23,964 nucleotides of DNA from JBBQHM01 sp038323965 (lineage in GTDB: Bacteria > Verrucomicrobiota > Verrucomicrobiia > Chthoniobacterales > UBA10450). Position 1 is the stretch's first letter. Each line of letters opens with the position of its first letter. Position numbers and translations under genes: made by a program. Positions 6,645-14,659 of the stretch are shown here, one piece after another. The notes under the pieces are model-generated. The model was not told the origin of the DNA. It did no database searches and worked only from the letters and a program-made list of their open reading frames with translations. Where the stretch lies: positions 1-23,964 of the forward strand of contig JBBQHM010000024.1 in the NCBI GenBank assembly GCA_038323965.1. The letters run 5' to 3'.

Positions 6645-9464
6645 ATGGCTCAGAATTATAAAGAGACGCTAAACCTTCCGCGTACTGAGTTCCCGATGAA
6701 GGCGAATCTTGCGCAGCGCGAGCCTGAGATGCTGCATGTTTGGGAGGAAACGCACGTCTACCAGCAGATCCAGAAGGCGCGCGCCGACGGAGAGCTTTTT
6801 GTTCTGCATGATGGCCCGCCCTTCGCCAACGGCGATGTCCACATGGGCACTGCGCTCAATAAGATTTTGAAGGACATCGTGGTGAAATCTCAATCGATGC
6901 TGGGAAAACGAGCGCCGTACGTTCCGGGCTGGGATTGCCACGGCTTGCCGATCGAATTCAAAGTCGTGAAGGAGTCCGGAGCGCTCTCTCCGGTTGAAGT
7001 TCGTCGACGTTGCGAAGCGTTTGCGCGCGGCTGGATGGAGAAGCAGCGCGAGCAGTTCAAACGGCTCGGTGTGCTGGGCGACTGGGAAAACCCCTATCTG
7101 ACGATGAGCCCCGCTTACGAAGCGGAAGTTCTTCGCTCATTTGCTGTATTCGTAGAGCACGGACTGGTCTACGAATCGAAGAAGCCAGTCTTCTGGAGCA
7201 CGGGTGCGCAGACCGCACTCGCAGTGGCGGAGGTAGAATATCACGACCGTGATGATCCCGCCGTCTATGTGAACTTTCCGATCGTATCTGGCGATCTCGC
7301 GGGGAAAGCGGGAATCGCGATCTGGACTACTACGCCGTGGACCTTGCCGGCTAATCTCGCGATCGCTGTTCACCCCAAGGAACTTTACGTGGTGCAGGAA
7401 TTCCGCCGCGACGACAGCTCGTCATCCCGAGCGGAGCGCAGCGGAGCCGAGGGACCCCGTGGAAGCAACGCCGACCTTACCCAACGGGGTTCCTCGACTG
7501 CGCTCGGAATGACTAGTGATGTCATCACGCTGATCCTGGCCGCCAAACTCGTCGACGCGTTCTGCGCTGCGACCGGCTTTTCGCCGATCGGCGAGCCGAC
7601 TAAAACAATGGCTGGCGAAAAGCTCGTGAACGTCACCACGCAGCATCCTTTCCTGCCGCGCGCGTCTATCATTCTCTTGGGCGATTTTGTGACCATGGAT
7701 ACTGGCACGGGAGCAGTGCACATCGCGCCCGGGCATGGCGAGGACGATTACGCGCTAGGCAAGGCAAACGGGCTGGAGATTCTGGCCCCGGTCGATGACC
7801 ACGGGCTTTACACCGAGGAAGTCGGGCTTCCGGAGTTGGTCGGCAAATATGTTTTCGACGCCAACGAGCAGATCATCCGCCTTCTCGACGAACGCGGCGC
7901 GCTTCTCGCGCAACAAAATTATCACCACAGCTATCCATATTGCTGGCGCTCCAAGACGCCGATTATCTTTCGTGCGGTCGACCAGTTTTTTATCAAGATC
8001 GACGATCTTCGAGCGAAAGCGCTGGATGCGATCACGAAGGTCGCCTGGATTCCCGCGTGGGGTGAGACGCGAATCGCGGGGACGGTAGAATCCCGGCCCG
8101 ACTGGGTCATCTCACGGCAGCGTAGCTGGGGCGTTCCGCTGCCCGTGTTCTATTCCTCGTTAGGAGAACCGCTGCTCAACGCCGATTGGATTCGCAAGCT
8201 GGCCGACCTTGTCGCGCAGCGGGGTTCCAACGTTTGGTTTGAATTAAGCGATGAAGAACTCACACTCGAACTAGGATTGCCAACCGGAACGACCAAGCGC
8301 AACGACACGATTGACGTCTGGATCGATAGCGGCGTTTCGCATCGTGCAGTCTGTGCCACTCATCCCGAGCTGCGAGATCCTGCCGATATGTATCTCGAAG
8401 CGACCGACCAGCATCGTGGCTGGTTCCAGTCCTCGTTAATGACGAGCGTCGCGCTCAATGACCGCGCACCCTACCAGACATGCGTAACGCACGGTTTTGT
8501 GGTCGACGTTGATGGCAAGAAGATTTCCAAGTCGAGCACCTACAACAAGCCGATGGACGCGATGCATTTCGTGAACAAGTACGGCGCTGACCTCGTGCGG
8601 CTGTGGGTAAGTAGTGTGAATTACACGGATGACGTTCCGTTTTCCGAAGAGATGTTCACGCGACTAGGCGATACCTACAGGCGTTTCCGCAATTCTTTGC
8701 GCATCCTGCACGGAAACCTTTTCGATTTTGAACGCAGCAAGCCGGAAAACGCGCATGGATCAACTCTCGTTGATCGCTGGATACTCGACCGGCTGGCGAA
8801 TGTGATCGACGAATGTCGGGAGGCTTATGCGAGTTTTGAATTCCATAAGGTCTACCATACGATCAATCAGTTCTGTGCGGTCGATCTGAGTTCGCTCTAC
8901 GTGGATATCACAAAGGATCGTATGTATTGCGACGCCGCTGATTCTGCGCGGCGTCGCTCCACCCAGTCCGCGATGCACGTCGTGTACGTTGCGCTCTGCC
9001 GGTTGCTCGCTCCCGTCCTGGCGTTCACCGCCGAGGAAGCCTGGCAGTACCTAGGGGGCATGAAATCGGTGCACCTACAACTCTTGCCGGAGCCGGCGAC
9101 GAGTGCACATGACTCGTTAGCACAAGCCGAAATGAACGAGGCGCTTGAACTCCGTGCGACGGTAAGCCGTGCGCTGGAGGAAGCACGCCAGCACAAAATT
9201 ATCGGGAATTCGCTGGAGGCGAAGGTGTTGCTCGAGATGCCGGCTGAAATGGCCCGGAATTGGGCTAACCGTCTGGATGAGCTGGCGGAGATATTAATCG
9301 TTAGCCAGTTAGTCTTGATCGCTGGCGGCGAGACGAAAGCGGTCGTCGCCAAGACAGAGTACGGGAAGTGCGCTCGGTGTTGGCGCCATCGGCAACATGT
9401 CGGCAAAAGCACGGTGCACCCCGATTTATGCGATCGTTGCGAAGCGGTAGTATCGACGAAATGA
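6645..9464 (+). CDS. ileS: Isoleucyl-tRNA synthetase with in-frame palindrome insertion
   Basis: 939 residues, class I aminoacyl-tRNA synthetase that charges tRNA-Ile and hydrolyses mischarged Val-tRNA. Visible motifs are the HIGH-type signature HMGT (66-69, in GPPFANGDVHMGT), the CP1 editing domain with WTTTPWTLPAN and GTGAVHIAPGHGEDDY, KISKS (626-630) and the C-terminal zinc site CARC...CDRC (909-932). The N-terminus YKETLNLPRTEFPMKANL is standard, so the ATG at 6645 is secure despite a weak ribosome binding site. Residues about 259-289 (SSSSRAERSGAEGPRG ... QRGSSTALGMT) are encoded by a GTCATCC palindrome inserted between two editing-domain strands (YVVQEF and VITLILA), where homologues have a short turn. 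Without it the length is about 908, normal for the family. lspA follows, which is a common pairing. Confidence 0.97.
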   Translation: MAQNYKETLNLPRTEFPMKANLAQREPEMLHVWEETHVYQQIQKARADGELFVLHDGPPFANGDVHMGTALNKILKDIVVKSQSMLGKRAPYVPGWDCHGLPIEFKVVKESGALSPVEVRRRCEAFARGWMEKQREQFKRLGVLGDWENPYLTMSPAYEAEVLRSFAVFVEHGLVYESKKPVFWSTGAQTALAVAEVEYHDRDDPAVYVNFPIVSGDLAGKAGIAIWTTTPWTLPANLAIAVHPKELYVVQEFRRDDSSSSRAERSGAEGPRGSNADLTQRGSSTALGMTSDVITLILAAKLVDAFCAATGFSPIGEPTKTMAGEKLVNVTTQHPFLPRASIILLGDFVTMDTGTGAVHIAPGHGEDDYALGKANGLEILAPVDDHGLYTEEVGLPELVGKYVFDANEQIIRLLDERGALLAQQNYHHSYPYCWRSKTPIIFRAVDQFFIKIDDLRAKALDAITKVAWIPAWGETRIAGTVESRPDWVISRQRSWGVPLPVFYSSLGEPLLNADWIRKLADLVAQRGSNVWFELSDEELTLELGLPTGTTKRNDTIDVWIDSGVSHRAVCATHPELRDPADMYLEATDQHRGWFQSSLMTSVALNDRAPYQTCVTHGFVVDVDGKKISKSSTYNKPMDAMHFVNKYGADLVRLWVSSVNYTDDVPFSEEMFTRLGDTYRRFRNSLRILHGNLFDFERSKPENAHGSTLVDRWILDRLANVIDECREAYASFEFHKVYHTINQFCAVDLSSLYVDITKDRMYCDAADSARRRSTQSAMHVVYVALCRLLAPVLAFTAEEAWQYLGGMKSVHLQLLPEPATSAHDSLAQAEMNEALELRATVSRALEEARQHKIIGNSLEAKVLLEMPAEMARNWANRLDELAEILIVSQLVLIAGGETKAVVAKTEYGKCARCWRHRQHVGKSTVHPDLCDRCEAVVSTK
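7421..7513. repeat. Dispersed palindrome copy A, inside ileS
   Basis: Left arm GTCATCCCGAGCGGAGC (7421 on) pairs with right arm ctcgactgcgctcggaatgac ending at 7513 (last bases GCTCGGAATGAC). The inner arms GGGACCCCGT and ACGGGGTTCC also pair. The 93 nt (31 codons) lie wholly inside ileS without a stop. The left arm holds a short internal duplication (gcggagcgcagcggagc). One of five related copies in the window. Confidence 0.9.
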
Positions 9465-9466
9465 CA

Positions 9467-9560
9467 GTCATCCCGAGCAAAGCCGAGGGACCCCGCCGCA
9501 AACCGAGCGATCATCGCTGCTCTCCTCACGACGGGGTTTCTCGACTTCGCTCGAAATGAC
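9467..9560. repeat. Dispersed palindrome copy B, filling the ileS-lspA spacer
   Basis: GTCATCCCGAGCAAAGCCGA at the left and TCGACTTCGCTCGAAATGAC at the right, with GGGACCCCG / CGGGGTTTC inner arms and a central AT-richer loop. It starts 2 nt after the ileS stop and ends 9 nt before the lspA ATG, so it makes up nearly the entire spacer. In RNA it should fold into a long hairpin that could attenuate or stabilise the transcript. Confidence 0.9.
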
Positions 9561-9569
9561 CGACTCTAA

Positions 9570-10073
9570 ATGAGACTATTTCTCTTCATCTCTCTACCAC
9601 TTTACGCGCTGGATCAGTGGACGAAGTGGTGGGTTCTGCGCCACATCCCCAGCGATGGTCCACGGGTGATAGTGCCGGGTTGGTTTGACCTCGTCTATGT
9701 TACCAACAACGGCGCGGCCTTCGGCTCGTTTAAGAACAACAATCTGTTCTTCATTATTCTCGGGTGTGTGGCGCTTCTGCTCGTGTTCGGATTGCTAGTG
9801 GTGCGGCAAACGCGCCGGCCGTGGCGAGACGCTTCGCTCGCGTTACTCCTGGCTGGAATCTTAGGCAACCTAACCGATCGTTTCGCGCACGGTCACGTCA
9901 TTGATTTCCTATTATTCGATCTTCACTTCCCCTTCGCCCATCCGTTCCCTGCATTTAACGTCGCCGATTCGTGCATTTGCGTCGCAGTTTTCTGCTTCAT
10001 CATCTATTCGATCATGCAGGAGAAAGCCGCGAAAAGCTCGTCGCCAGGTATTAACGACGGCGCAAATCAGTGA
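9570..10073 (+). CDS. lspA: Lipoprotein signal peptidase (signal peptidase II)
   Basis: A 167-residue integral membrane aspartyl protease that cleaves the signal peptide of diacylglyceryl-modified prolipoproteins. Four hydrophobic segments are seen. Conserved blocks are LDQWTKWWV (14-22), TNNGAAFGSF (45-54), GILGNLTDR (96-104), VIDF with catalytic Asp112, and FNVADS with catalytic Asp133. The spacing between the two aspartates fits the family. It follows ileS, as in many bacteria, but the spacer is occupied by palindrome copy B and no Shine-Dalgarno sequence precedes the ATG, so translation may depend on coupling or structure. The 3' end overlaps the convergent antiporter gene by 7 nt. Confidence 0.96.
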   Translation: MRLFLFISLPLYALDQWTKWWVLRHIPSDGPRVIVPGWFDLVYVTNNGAAFGSFKNNNLFFIILGCVALLLVFGLLVVRQTRRPWRDASLALLLAGILGNLTDRFAHGHVIDFLLFDLHFPFAHPFPAFNVADSCICVAVFCFIIYSIMQEKAAKSSSPGINDGANQ

Positions 10074-11161
10074 TGCGCCGCGTCGGGTAGATAGAAAAAG
10101 AGAATCCCGAGAATCAGGTAAACCGAGAGGAGTTGAATGCCTTCGATCCAATTGGTTTCTCCGTCGCCGCTGATCTGGAACAAAATGTAAACCGACGCGA
10201 AGAGCGCGAAAACTTCCGGCAGGGAAAACTCCAGGTCCATCGGCCGGCCAAAGCAGTAGGAGAGGAAGACGAGCACGGGCGCAACGAAGAGGGCGATCTG
10301 CAAGCTCGAGCCGATCGCGATCCCCATGCTCAGATCCATTTTATTCTTCATCGCCATCACCATCGCAGTCGAGTGCTCCGCTGCGTTGCCGATGATGGCC
10401 ACCACGATCACACCCACGAACATTTCGCTGATGCCGACCTGCGTCCGGACGCTTTCGATTGTTCCGACAAGGAACTCCGACAGCAACGCGACGACGGCGG
10501 TTGAAATAAGTAAAATAGTGACTGCTTTCCGGCGCGACCAGCGTGCGCCGGCTGCGTCGTGCTCGCCTTGCGCACCTTGGAAGAAATGTTTGTGCGTCCG
10601 GAGGGAAAAACCGAGCACGCAGAAGTAAGTAAGAAACAAAACTACTGCGATAGCGAGCGACAGATGGTGTCCTAAGACCGGACTCCAGCCGCCTGGCGTC
10701 GCATCCGCGGACATGTGGAAAATCGTAGGAATGATCAACGCGATCGCCGCGAGCGAGAGCGAGACGACCGAGGTGCGTGCGGCCGTCCGGTTGAACCGTT
10801 GCTCGGTAAACTTCATACCGCCGGCGAGGATGGAAACCCCAAGGACCAGCAGAATGTTGCCGATAATAGATCCCGTAATAGACGCCTTCACGACCCCTGT
10901 AAGCCCTCTCGAGAGAGCTATTCCGGCGATGATCAATTCCGCGGCGTTTCCAAACGTCGCGTTGAGAAATCCGCCCAGGCCCTGACCTACGCGCGCTGCG
11001 AGCATCCCGGTTGCGCGACCTATCCAACCTGCAACTGGAATGATCCCGATCGCCGTACAGGTAAACAGAAGCATCGGATTCGTTCCGCCCGGCCAGAAAC
11101 GCAGGGCGATTGCGATGGGCACGAAGACCAACAGCCAGTCAAAAGAAGGTTTTAGTTTCAA
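10067..11161 (-). CDS. Calcium/proton exchanger (CaCA superfamily, CAX type)
   Basis: 364 residues, about 11 membrane helices in two homologous halves. Each half bears the cation-binding signature: GGFLNATFGNAAELIIAGIA in the first and IIGNAAEHSTAMVMAMKNK in the second. A hydrophilic, His/Glu-containing loop (HKHFFQGAQGEHDAAG) separates the halves, as in CAX proteins. The predicted function is Ca2+ (or Na+/K+) efflux in exchange for protons at the inner membrane. The start is a TTG at 11161; the first helix (WLLVFVPIAIALRFW) directly after it is conserved in the family, so a later start would be too short. The gene is convergent with lspA (7-nt overlap) and divergent from cca. Confidence 0.93.
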   Translation of the reverse strand: MKLKPSFDWLLVFVPIAIALRFWPGGTNPMLLFTCTAIGIIPVAGWIGRATGMLAARVGQGLGGFLNATFGNAAELIIAGIALSRGLTGVVKASITGSIIGNILLVLGVSILAGGMKFTEQRFNRTAARTSVVSLSLAAIALIIPTIFHMSADATPGGWSPVLGHHLSLAIAVVLFLTYFCVLGFSLRTHKHFFQGAQGEHDAAGARWSRRKAVTILLISTAVVALLSEFLVGTIESVRTQVGISEMFVGVIVVAIIGNAAEHSTAMVMAMKNKMDLSMGIAIGSSLQIALFVAPVLVFLSYCFGRPMDLEFSLPEVFALFASVYILFQISGDGETNWIEGIQLLSVYLILGILFFYLPDAAHH

Positions 11162-11276
11162 TGGCGCGACGGATTACCGAATCGCTTCTTTTGTCCGAAT
11201 ACGTCCACTGCGCAAGAGCCGGTGAGCGTGGCGTCTCGACAGGGCGCAGTTCGCTCGCGAAACTGAAACGCATCAA

Positions 11277-12605
11277 ATGGCGTTAGTGAACGAAAAAATG
11301 GAGACAACCGCCCGCGTAATTGCGTCGCGTTTGCGGGAGCGCGGTCACGTTGCTTATTTCGCGGGCGGCTGTGTGCGCGACGTCGCTCGTGGTTTATCGC
11401 CGAAAGATTTTGATATCGCGACGGATGCCACGCCGGAAATCGTGCAGGCGATTTTCCCGCGCACGTTTGCGGTCGGCGCGCAATTCGGAGTCGTCGTGGT
11501 CGTCGAGAACGGGATGAATTTTGAGGTGGCGACGTTTCGATCGGACGACGCTTACATCGATGGCCGACGTCCGACCGGAGTGAAGTTTTCCTCGCCGGAG
11601 GAAGATGCGCAGCGCCGTGACTTCACCATCAACGGGATGTTTTTCGATCCGGCAAAAGATGAAGTCATCGATTTTGTCGGCGGCCGCGCAGATCTCGCGG
11701 CCAAGATCGTTCGCGCCATCGGCAACCCCGCACAAAGATTTGCCGAGGATCGGCTTCGCTTATTGCGTGCCATCCGTTTTGCGACTGTGCTCGACTTCGA
11801 AATCGAGTCGGCGACGTGGGATGCGTTAGTCGCTAGCTCGGGGTCGATCACCCAGATCAGCGCGGAACGGATTCGCGATGAATTGACGAAAACTTTTTTA
11901 TCGCAACACCGGGCGCGCGGCTGGGATTTACTCGATACCAGCGGATTGCTCATCGCCGTCATTCCCGAAATTGCGCCGATGAAGGGTTGTCAGCAGCCGC
12001 CGCAATTCCATCCCGAGGGCGATGTCTTTAAGCACACGCGGCTGATGTTGAAAATGCTGCCGCCTGAGGTGTCGGTAGCGCTGGTGTGGAGCGTGCTGCT
12101 GCATGATGTCGGAAAACCCCCGACTTCATCCATCGATGAAACGGGACGGATCCGATTCAGTGGCCACGACCGGGTCGGAGCTGAGATGACGGAGCAAATC
12201 ATGACGCGGTTGCGGTTTTCACGCGCGGAGATTGACGCGACGGTGGAGATGGTACGTCAGCACATGGTTTTCAAGGATGTCCCCAGGATGAGAGTTGCAA
12301 AACTCAAGCGCTTCATGGCGCGCCCCACCTTTGCAGAAGAACTCGAATTACATCGCGTCGATTGCGCAAGCAGCCATGGGATGCTGGATAATCATGAGTT
12401 CCTCCTCGCCAAGCGCGAAGAGTTTGCGCACGAGCCGATTATTCCGCCACCACTTATCAGTGGCGACGATCTGATTGCCTTGGGCCTGCGACCGGGACCG
12501 AAGGTCGGCGAGATACTCGAGGCGGTGGAAACGCGGCAGCTCGAAGGGGAACTCACTTCGCGCGATCAGGCGCTGGAGTGGTTGAAAAGCGAAGACTCAT
12601 TATAG
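11277..12605 (+). CDS. cca: CCA tRNA nucleotidyltransferase / poly(A) polymerase family protein
   Basis: 442 residues of the class II nucleotidyltransferase family that adds or repairs the 3' CCA of tRNAs. The head domain shows GGCVRD (30-35), DFDIATD (44-50, two metal-binding Asp), RRDFTING (112-119) and the RLLRAIRFA helix (160-168). An HD domain follows with HPEGDVFKHT and LLHDVGKP (His275-Asp276), which in some members gives phosphohydrolase activity. The length and the HD domain leave open a CCA-adding enzyme versus an A-adding enzyme or poly(A) polymerase. The ATG at 11277 is used; a second ATG at 11298 would remove only seven residues. It is transcribed away from the antiporter gene and followed 7 nt later by the glycogen-synthase-like gene. 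Confidence 0.92.
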   Translation: MALVNEKMETTARVIASRLRERGHVAYFAGGCVRDVARGLSPKDFDIATDATPEIVQAIFPRTFAVGAQFGVVVVVENGMNFEVATFRSDDAYIDGRRPTGVKFSSPEEDAQRRDFTINGMFFDPAKDEVIDFVGGRADLAAKIVRAIGNPAQRFAEDRLRLLRAIRFATVLDFEIESATWDALVASSGSITQISAERIRDELTKTFLSQHRARGWDLLDTSGLLIAVIPEIAPMKGCQQPPQFHPEGDVFKHTRLMLKMLPPEVSVALVWSVLLHDVGKPPTSSIDETGRIRFSGHDRVGAEMTEQIMTRLRFSRAEIDATVEMVRQHMVFKDVPRMRVAKLKRFMARPTFAEELELHRVDCASSHGMLDNHEFLLAKREEFAHEPIIPPPLISGDDLIALGLRPGPKVGEILEAVETRQLEGELTSRDQALEWLKSEDSL

Positions 12606-12612
12606 ATACAGC

Positions 12613-14055
12613 ATGCGGATTCTGATGATCAGCGCGGAAGGGCCGCCATTGCAGCGGCCGGGCGCGCTCGTCGACGTGCTCGACGCACTGCCTCGCGAAC
12701 TCCGCGCGCGCGACCACGAGGTGAGCGTGGTCATTCCTTACTACCGTGAGATTCGCGAGAATCTCGACTTCGAGACACGGGATACCGGCGTGACGGTTGA
12801 TGTCGCGGTCGGCGAGGATAATTACATCGCGGAATTCCTGGAAGGTCGCATCGCCAGCGGCGTGCAGATTTTTCTGGTGCGGTGCGATCAGTTCTTCGAT
12901 CGCGAAGAGATCTATGGCGATCCGTATGAAGACAACGCCGCTCGATTCATTTTCTTTAACCGCGCGGCCGTCGAACTCGCGCGACGGTTGACCCCTTCTC
13001 CGGACATCCTGCACGTCCACGATTGGGCGGCTGCTCTGGTTCCCATCATCGTCCGGGCCGGCGGGTTACCTTTCTCGAGCGTGCTTACGATTCATCGAAT
13101 CGCGGAGCAGGGTAGTTTCTGGGGGCTGGATTTCAGCCTTACCAATCTGCCGCAGCGTTATTTTACGTTGCATGGGCTCGAGTATTTCGGGCGCATGAAT
13201 TTTCTGAAAGGCGGGATCCTTTTCGCCGACAGCGTGACGACTGTAAGCGATCACTTCCGGCGTGAAATGATGCGACCGGAATTTGGGTACCGACTCGATC
13301 CTGTGCTCCGGGAAAATTCACATAAGATCACCGGCATTCTCGATGGCGCGGATTACACCAAGTGGAATCCTGAGATCGACGAGCTCTTGCCCGCAACTTA
13401 CAGCGCCTCGGCTTTGGCGGGCAAAACGCAGTGTCGCGATGAACTGCTCAGTGCGATGGATCTTGCACCTGCGTCGCACGCACCGGTTTTCGGGATGGTG
13501 ACTCGGCTCGTAGCCGAGAAGGGATTAGACCTTTTGGTGCCACTGCTGGACCGTCTGTTATCCGACGACGTCCGACTGATCGTTCTAGGCGAAGGAGATC
13601 CCGCTTTTGAAACGGCCCTGGCAGTTGCCGCGAGAAAATACCCCAGAAAATTTGCCTACCGCAATCATTACGACGAGCGGCTGGCGCATCTGATCGAAGC
13701 GGGCTCCGACATCACGCTGATCCCGTCACGGATCGAGCCGAGTGGGATGAGCGCGATGCATAGTTTGAAGTACGGCGCATTGCCGGTCGCACGCGCCACG
13801 GGTGGAATTCATGAGATCATCGAAGATCACGATCCAATGCTCGATACCGGCTACGGATTTTTATGTTACGTCGACAGCGCCGACGGCTTTTGGGATTCGA
13901 TCAAGCGCGCCCGAGAAATTTTCGAGGATCGCGACACCTGGGTTGCACTGATGAAGCGTGCGATGGCGCGGGAGTTTTCCTGGGAATCTGCGGCGGAGCG
14001 TTACGAAAAAGTTTACCGGCAAACGCTGCATGCGTCGGGCACGCTCGCCGCGTAA
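12613..14055 (+). CDS. Glycogen/starch synthase-like GT5 glycosyltransferase, divergent
   Basis: 480 residues with a GT-B fold and starch-synthase catalytic domain: N-terminal MRILMISAEGPPL, HVHDWAAALV (134-143), TRLVAEKGLDLL opening the second Rossmann domain, and SRIEPSGM (372-379) with Glu375 at the catalytic-loop position, then KYGALPVARATGG. The size matches GlgA. Several substrate-site positions differ from classical GlgA. The KTGGLxDV nucleotide-sugar motif is RPGALVDV (15-22), EPCGL is EPSGM, and IHNxxYQG is IHRIAEQG. It may still use ADP-glucose, or it may have a different donor or acceptor, so no gene symbol is given. It lies 7 nt after cca and overlaps the next small gene; the linkage to cca is probably co-transcription without functional meaning. 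Confidence 0.85.
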   Translation: MRILMISAEGPPLQRPGALVDVLDALPRELRARDHEVSVVIPYYREIRENLDFETRDTGVTVDVAVGEDNYIAEFLEGRIASGVQIFLVRCDQFFDREEIYGDPYEDNAARFIFFNRAAVELARRLTPSPDILHVHDWAAALVPIIVRAGGLPFSSVLTIHRIAEQGSFWGLDFSLTNLPQRYFTLHGLEYFGRMNFLKGGILFADSVTTVSDHFRREMMRPEFGYRLDPVLRENSHKITGILDGADYTKWNPEIDELLPATYSASALAGKTQCRDELLSAMDLAPASHAPVFGMVTRLVAEKGLDLLVPLLDRLLSDDVRLIVLGEGDPAFETALAVAARKYPRKFAYRNHYDERLAHLIEAGSDITLIPSRIEPSGMSAMHSLKYGALPVARATGGIHEIIEDHDPMLDTGYGFLCYVDSADGFWDSIKRAREIFEDRDTWVALMKRAMAREFSWESAAERYEKVYRQTLHASGTLAA

Positions 14056-14392
14056 GTCGGAAACGCTGCCGGCGTTTCATCATAACGTCTACGTCGTCCT
14101 GCTCGATGATGGCGCATCGAAACATGCGGCCGTGAAGCGGGTAAATCCAAATCGCGATCCGTCAAAGCCGTGCGTTTACGTCGGAATGAGCGGACTTCCG
14201 CCGGAGCACCGATTGGAGAACCATCGTCACGGCTACAAGGCAGCCTGGGTGGTGGAGAAGTATGGCGTTCGGCTAATGCCTGAACTCTACGAGCATCTCA
14301 ACCCGATGCCGTACGACGCGGCGCTGCAGATGGAGATGGATCTCGCGGAAGACCTGCGCGCGGCCGGTTACACCGTCACGGGCGGACATTGA
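14030..14392 (+). CDS. Small GIY-YIG-like protein
   Basis: 120 residues from the ATG at 14030, overlapping the glycosyltransferase gene by 26 nt. The core looks like a GIY-YIG fold: first strand HNVYVVLLDDG (18-28), second strand CVYVGMSGLPPEHRLENH (48-65), where VYVG takes the place of YIG and an Arg follows in the helix. A helix QMEMDLAEDLRAAGYTV (100-116) carries the Glu expected for metal binding. The Arg/Glu pair is compatible with nuclease activity, but the fold is also used by non-nuclease or repair proteins. An earlier start at 13958 is open but lies entirely inside the upstream gene. Function is not assigned. Neighbour-based inference is weak; overlap suggests translational coupling only. 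Confidence 0.62.
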   Translation: MRRARSPRKSETLPAFHHNVYVVLLDDGASKHAAVKRVNPNRDPSKPCVYVGMSGLPPEHRLENHRHGYKAAWVVEKYGVRLMPELYEHLNPMPYDAALQMEMDLAEDLRAAGYTVTGGH

Positions 14393-14425
14393 TTTTCGCG
14401 CCGTCAAGCGTTTCGCGAAATACGT

Positions 14426-14534
14426 GTCATCCTGAACCGCGCAGACGGCGAAGGACCTCGCAGTCGGTTGAATGTCACGCGAATTTGTGTGACGGCAGAT
14501 CAGAAGGGAGGTCCTTCGCTCCGCTCAGGATGAC
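14426..14534. repeat. Dispersed palindrome copy C (variant)
   Basis: Left arm GTCATCCTGAACCGCGCAGA with GGCGAAGGACCTC; right arm GGAGGTCCTTCGCTCCGCTC then AGGATGAC to 14534. The 109-nt element has a nested hairpin in the loop (GTCAC gcgaatttgt GTGAC). The arms follow the CCTGAAC/AAGGACCTC variant rather than CCCGAGC/AGGGACCCC. It lies in the 267-nt spacer between the GIY-YIG-like gene and the mannosyltransferase gene, where it could act as a terminator-like structure. The rest of that spacer holds nothing I can name. Confidence 0.88.
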
Positions 14535-14659
14535 AGAAGGGGGAGCGACGCTCGTCGTGTCCGTGATACGTTTACCGCTGCAGTTTCGCTATCAGCGTAG
14601 CCGCATTCGGCCCGCACGAATAAACCTTCTGACCTCGCGTCAAACCTGCGCCGTTCGAT

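Noticed and set aside
10341..11027. Minus-strand open frame of 228 codons
   Set aside because: Out-of-frame shadow of the calcium/proton exchanger; Arg-rich composition and no family features.
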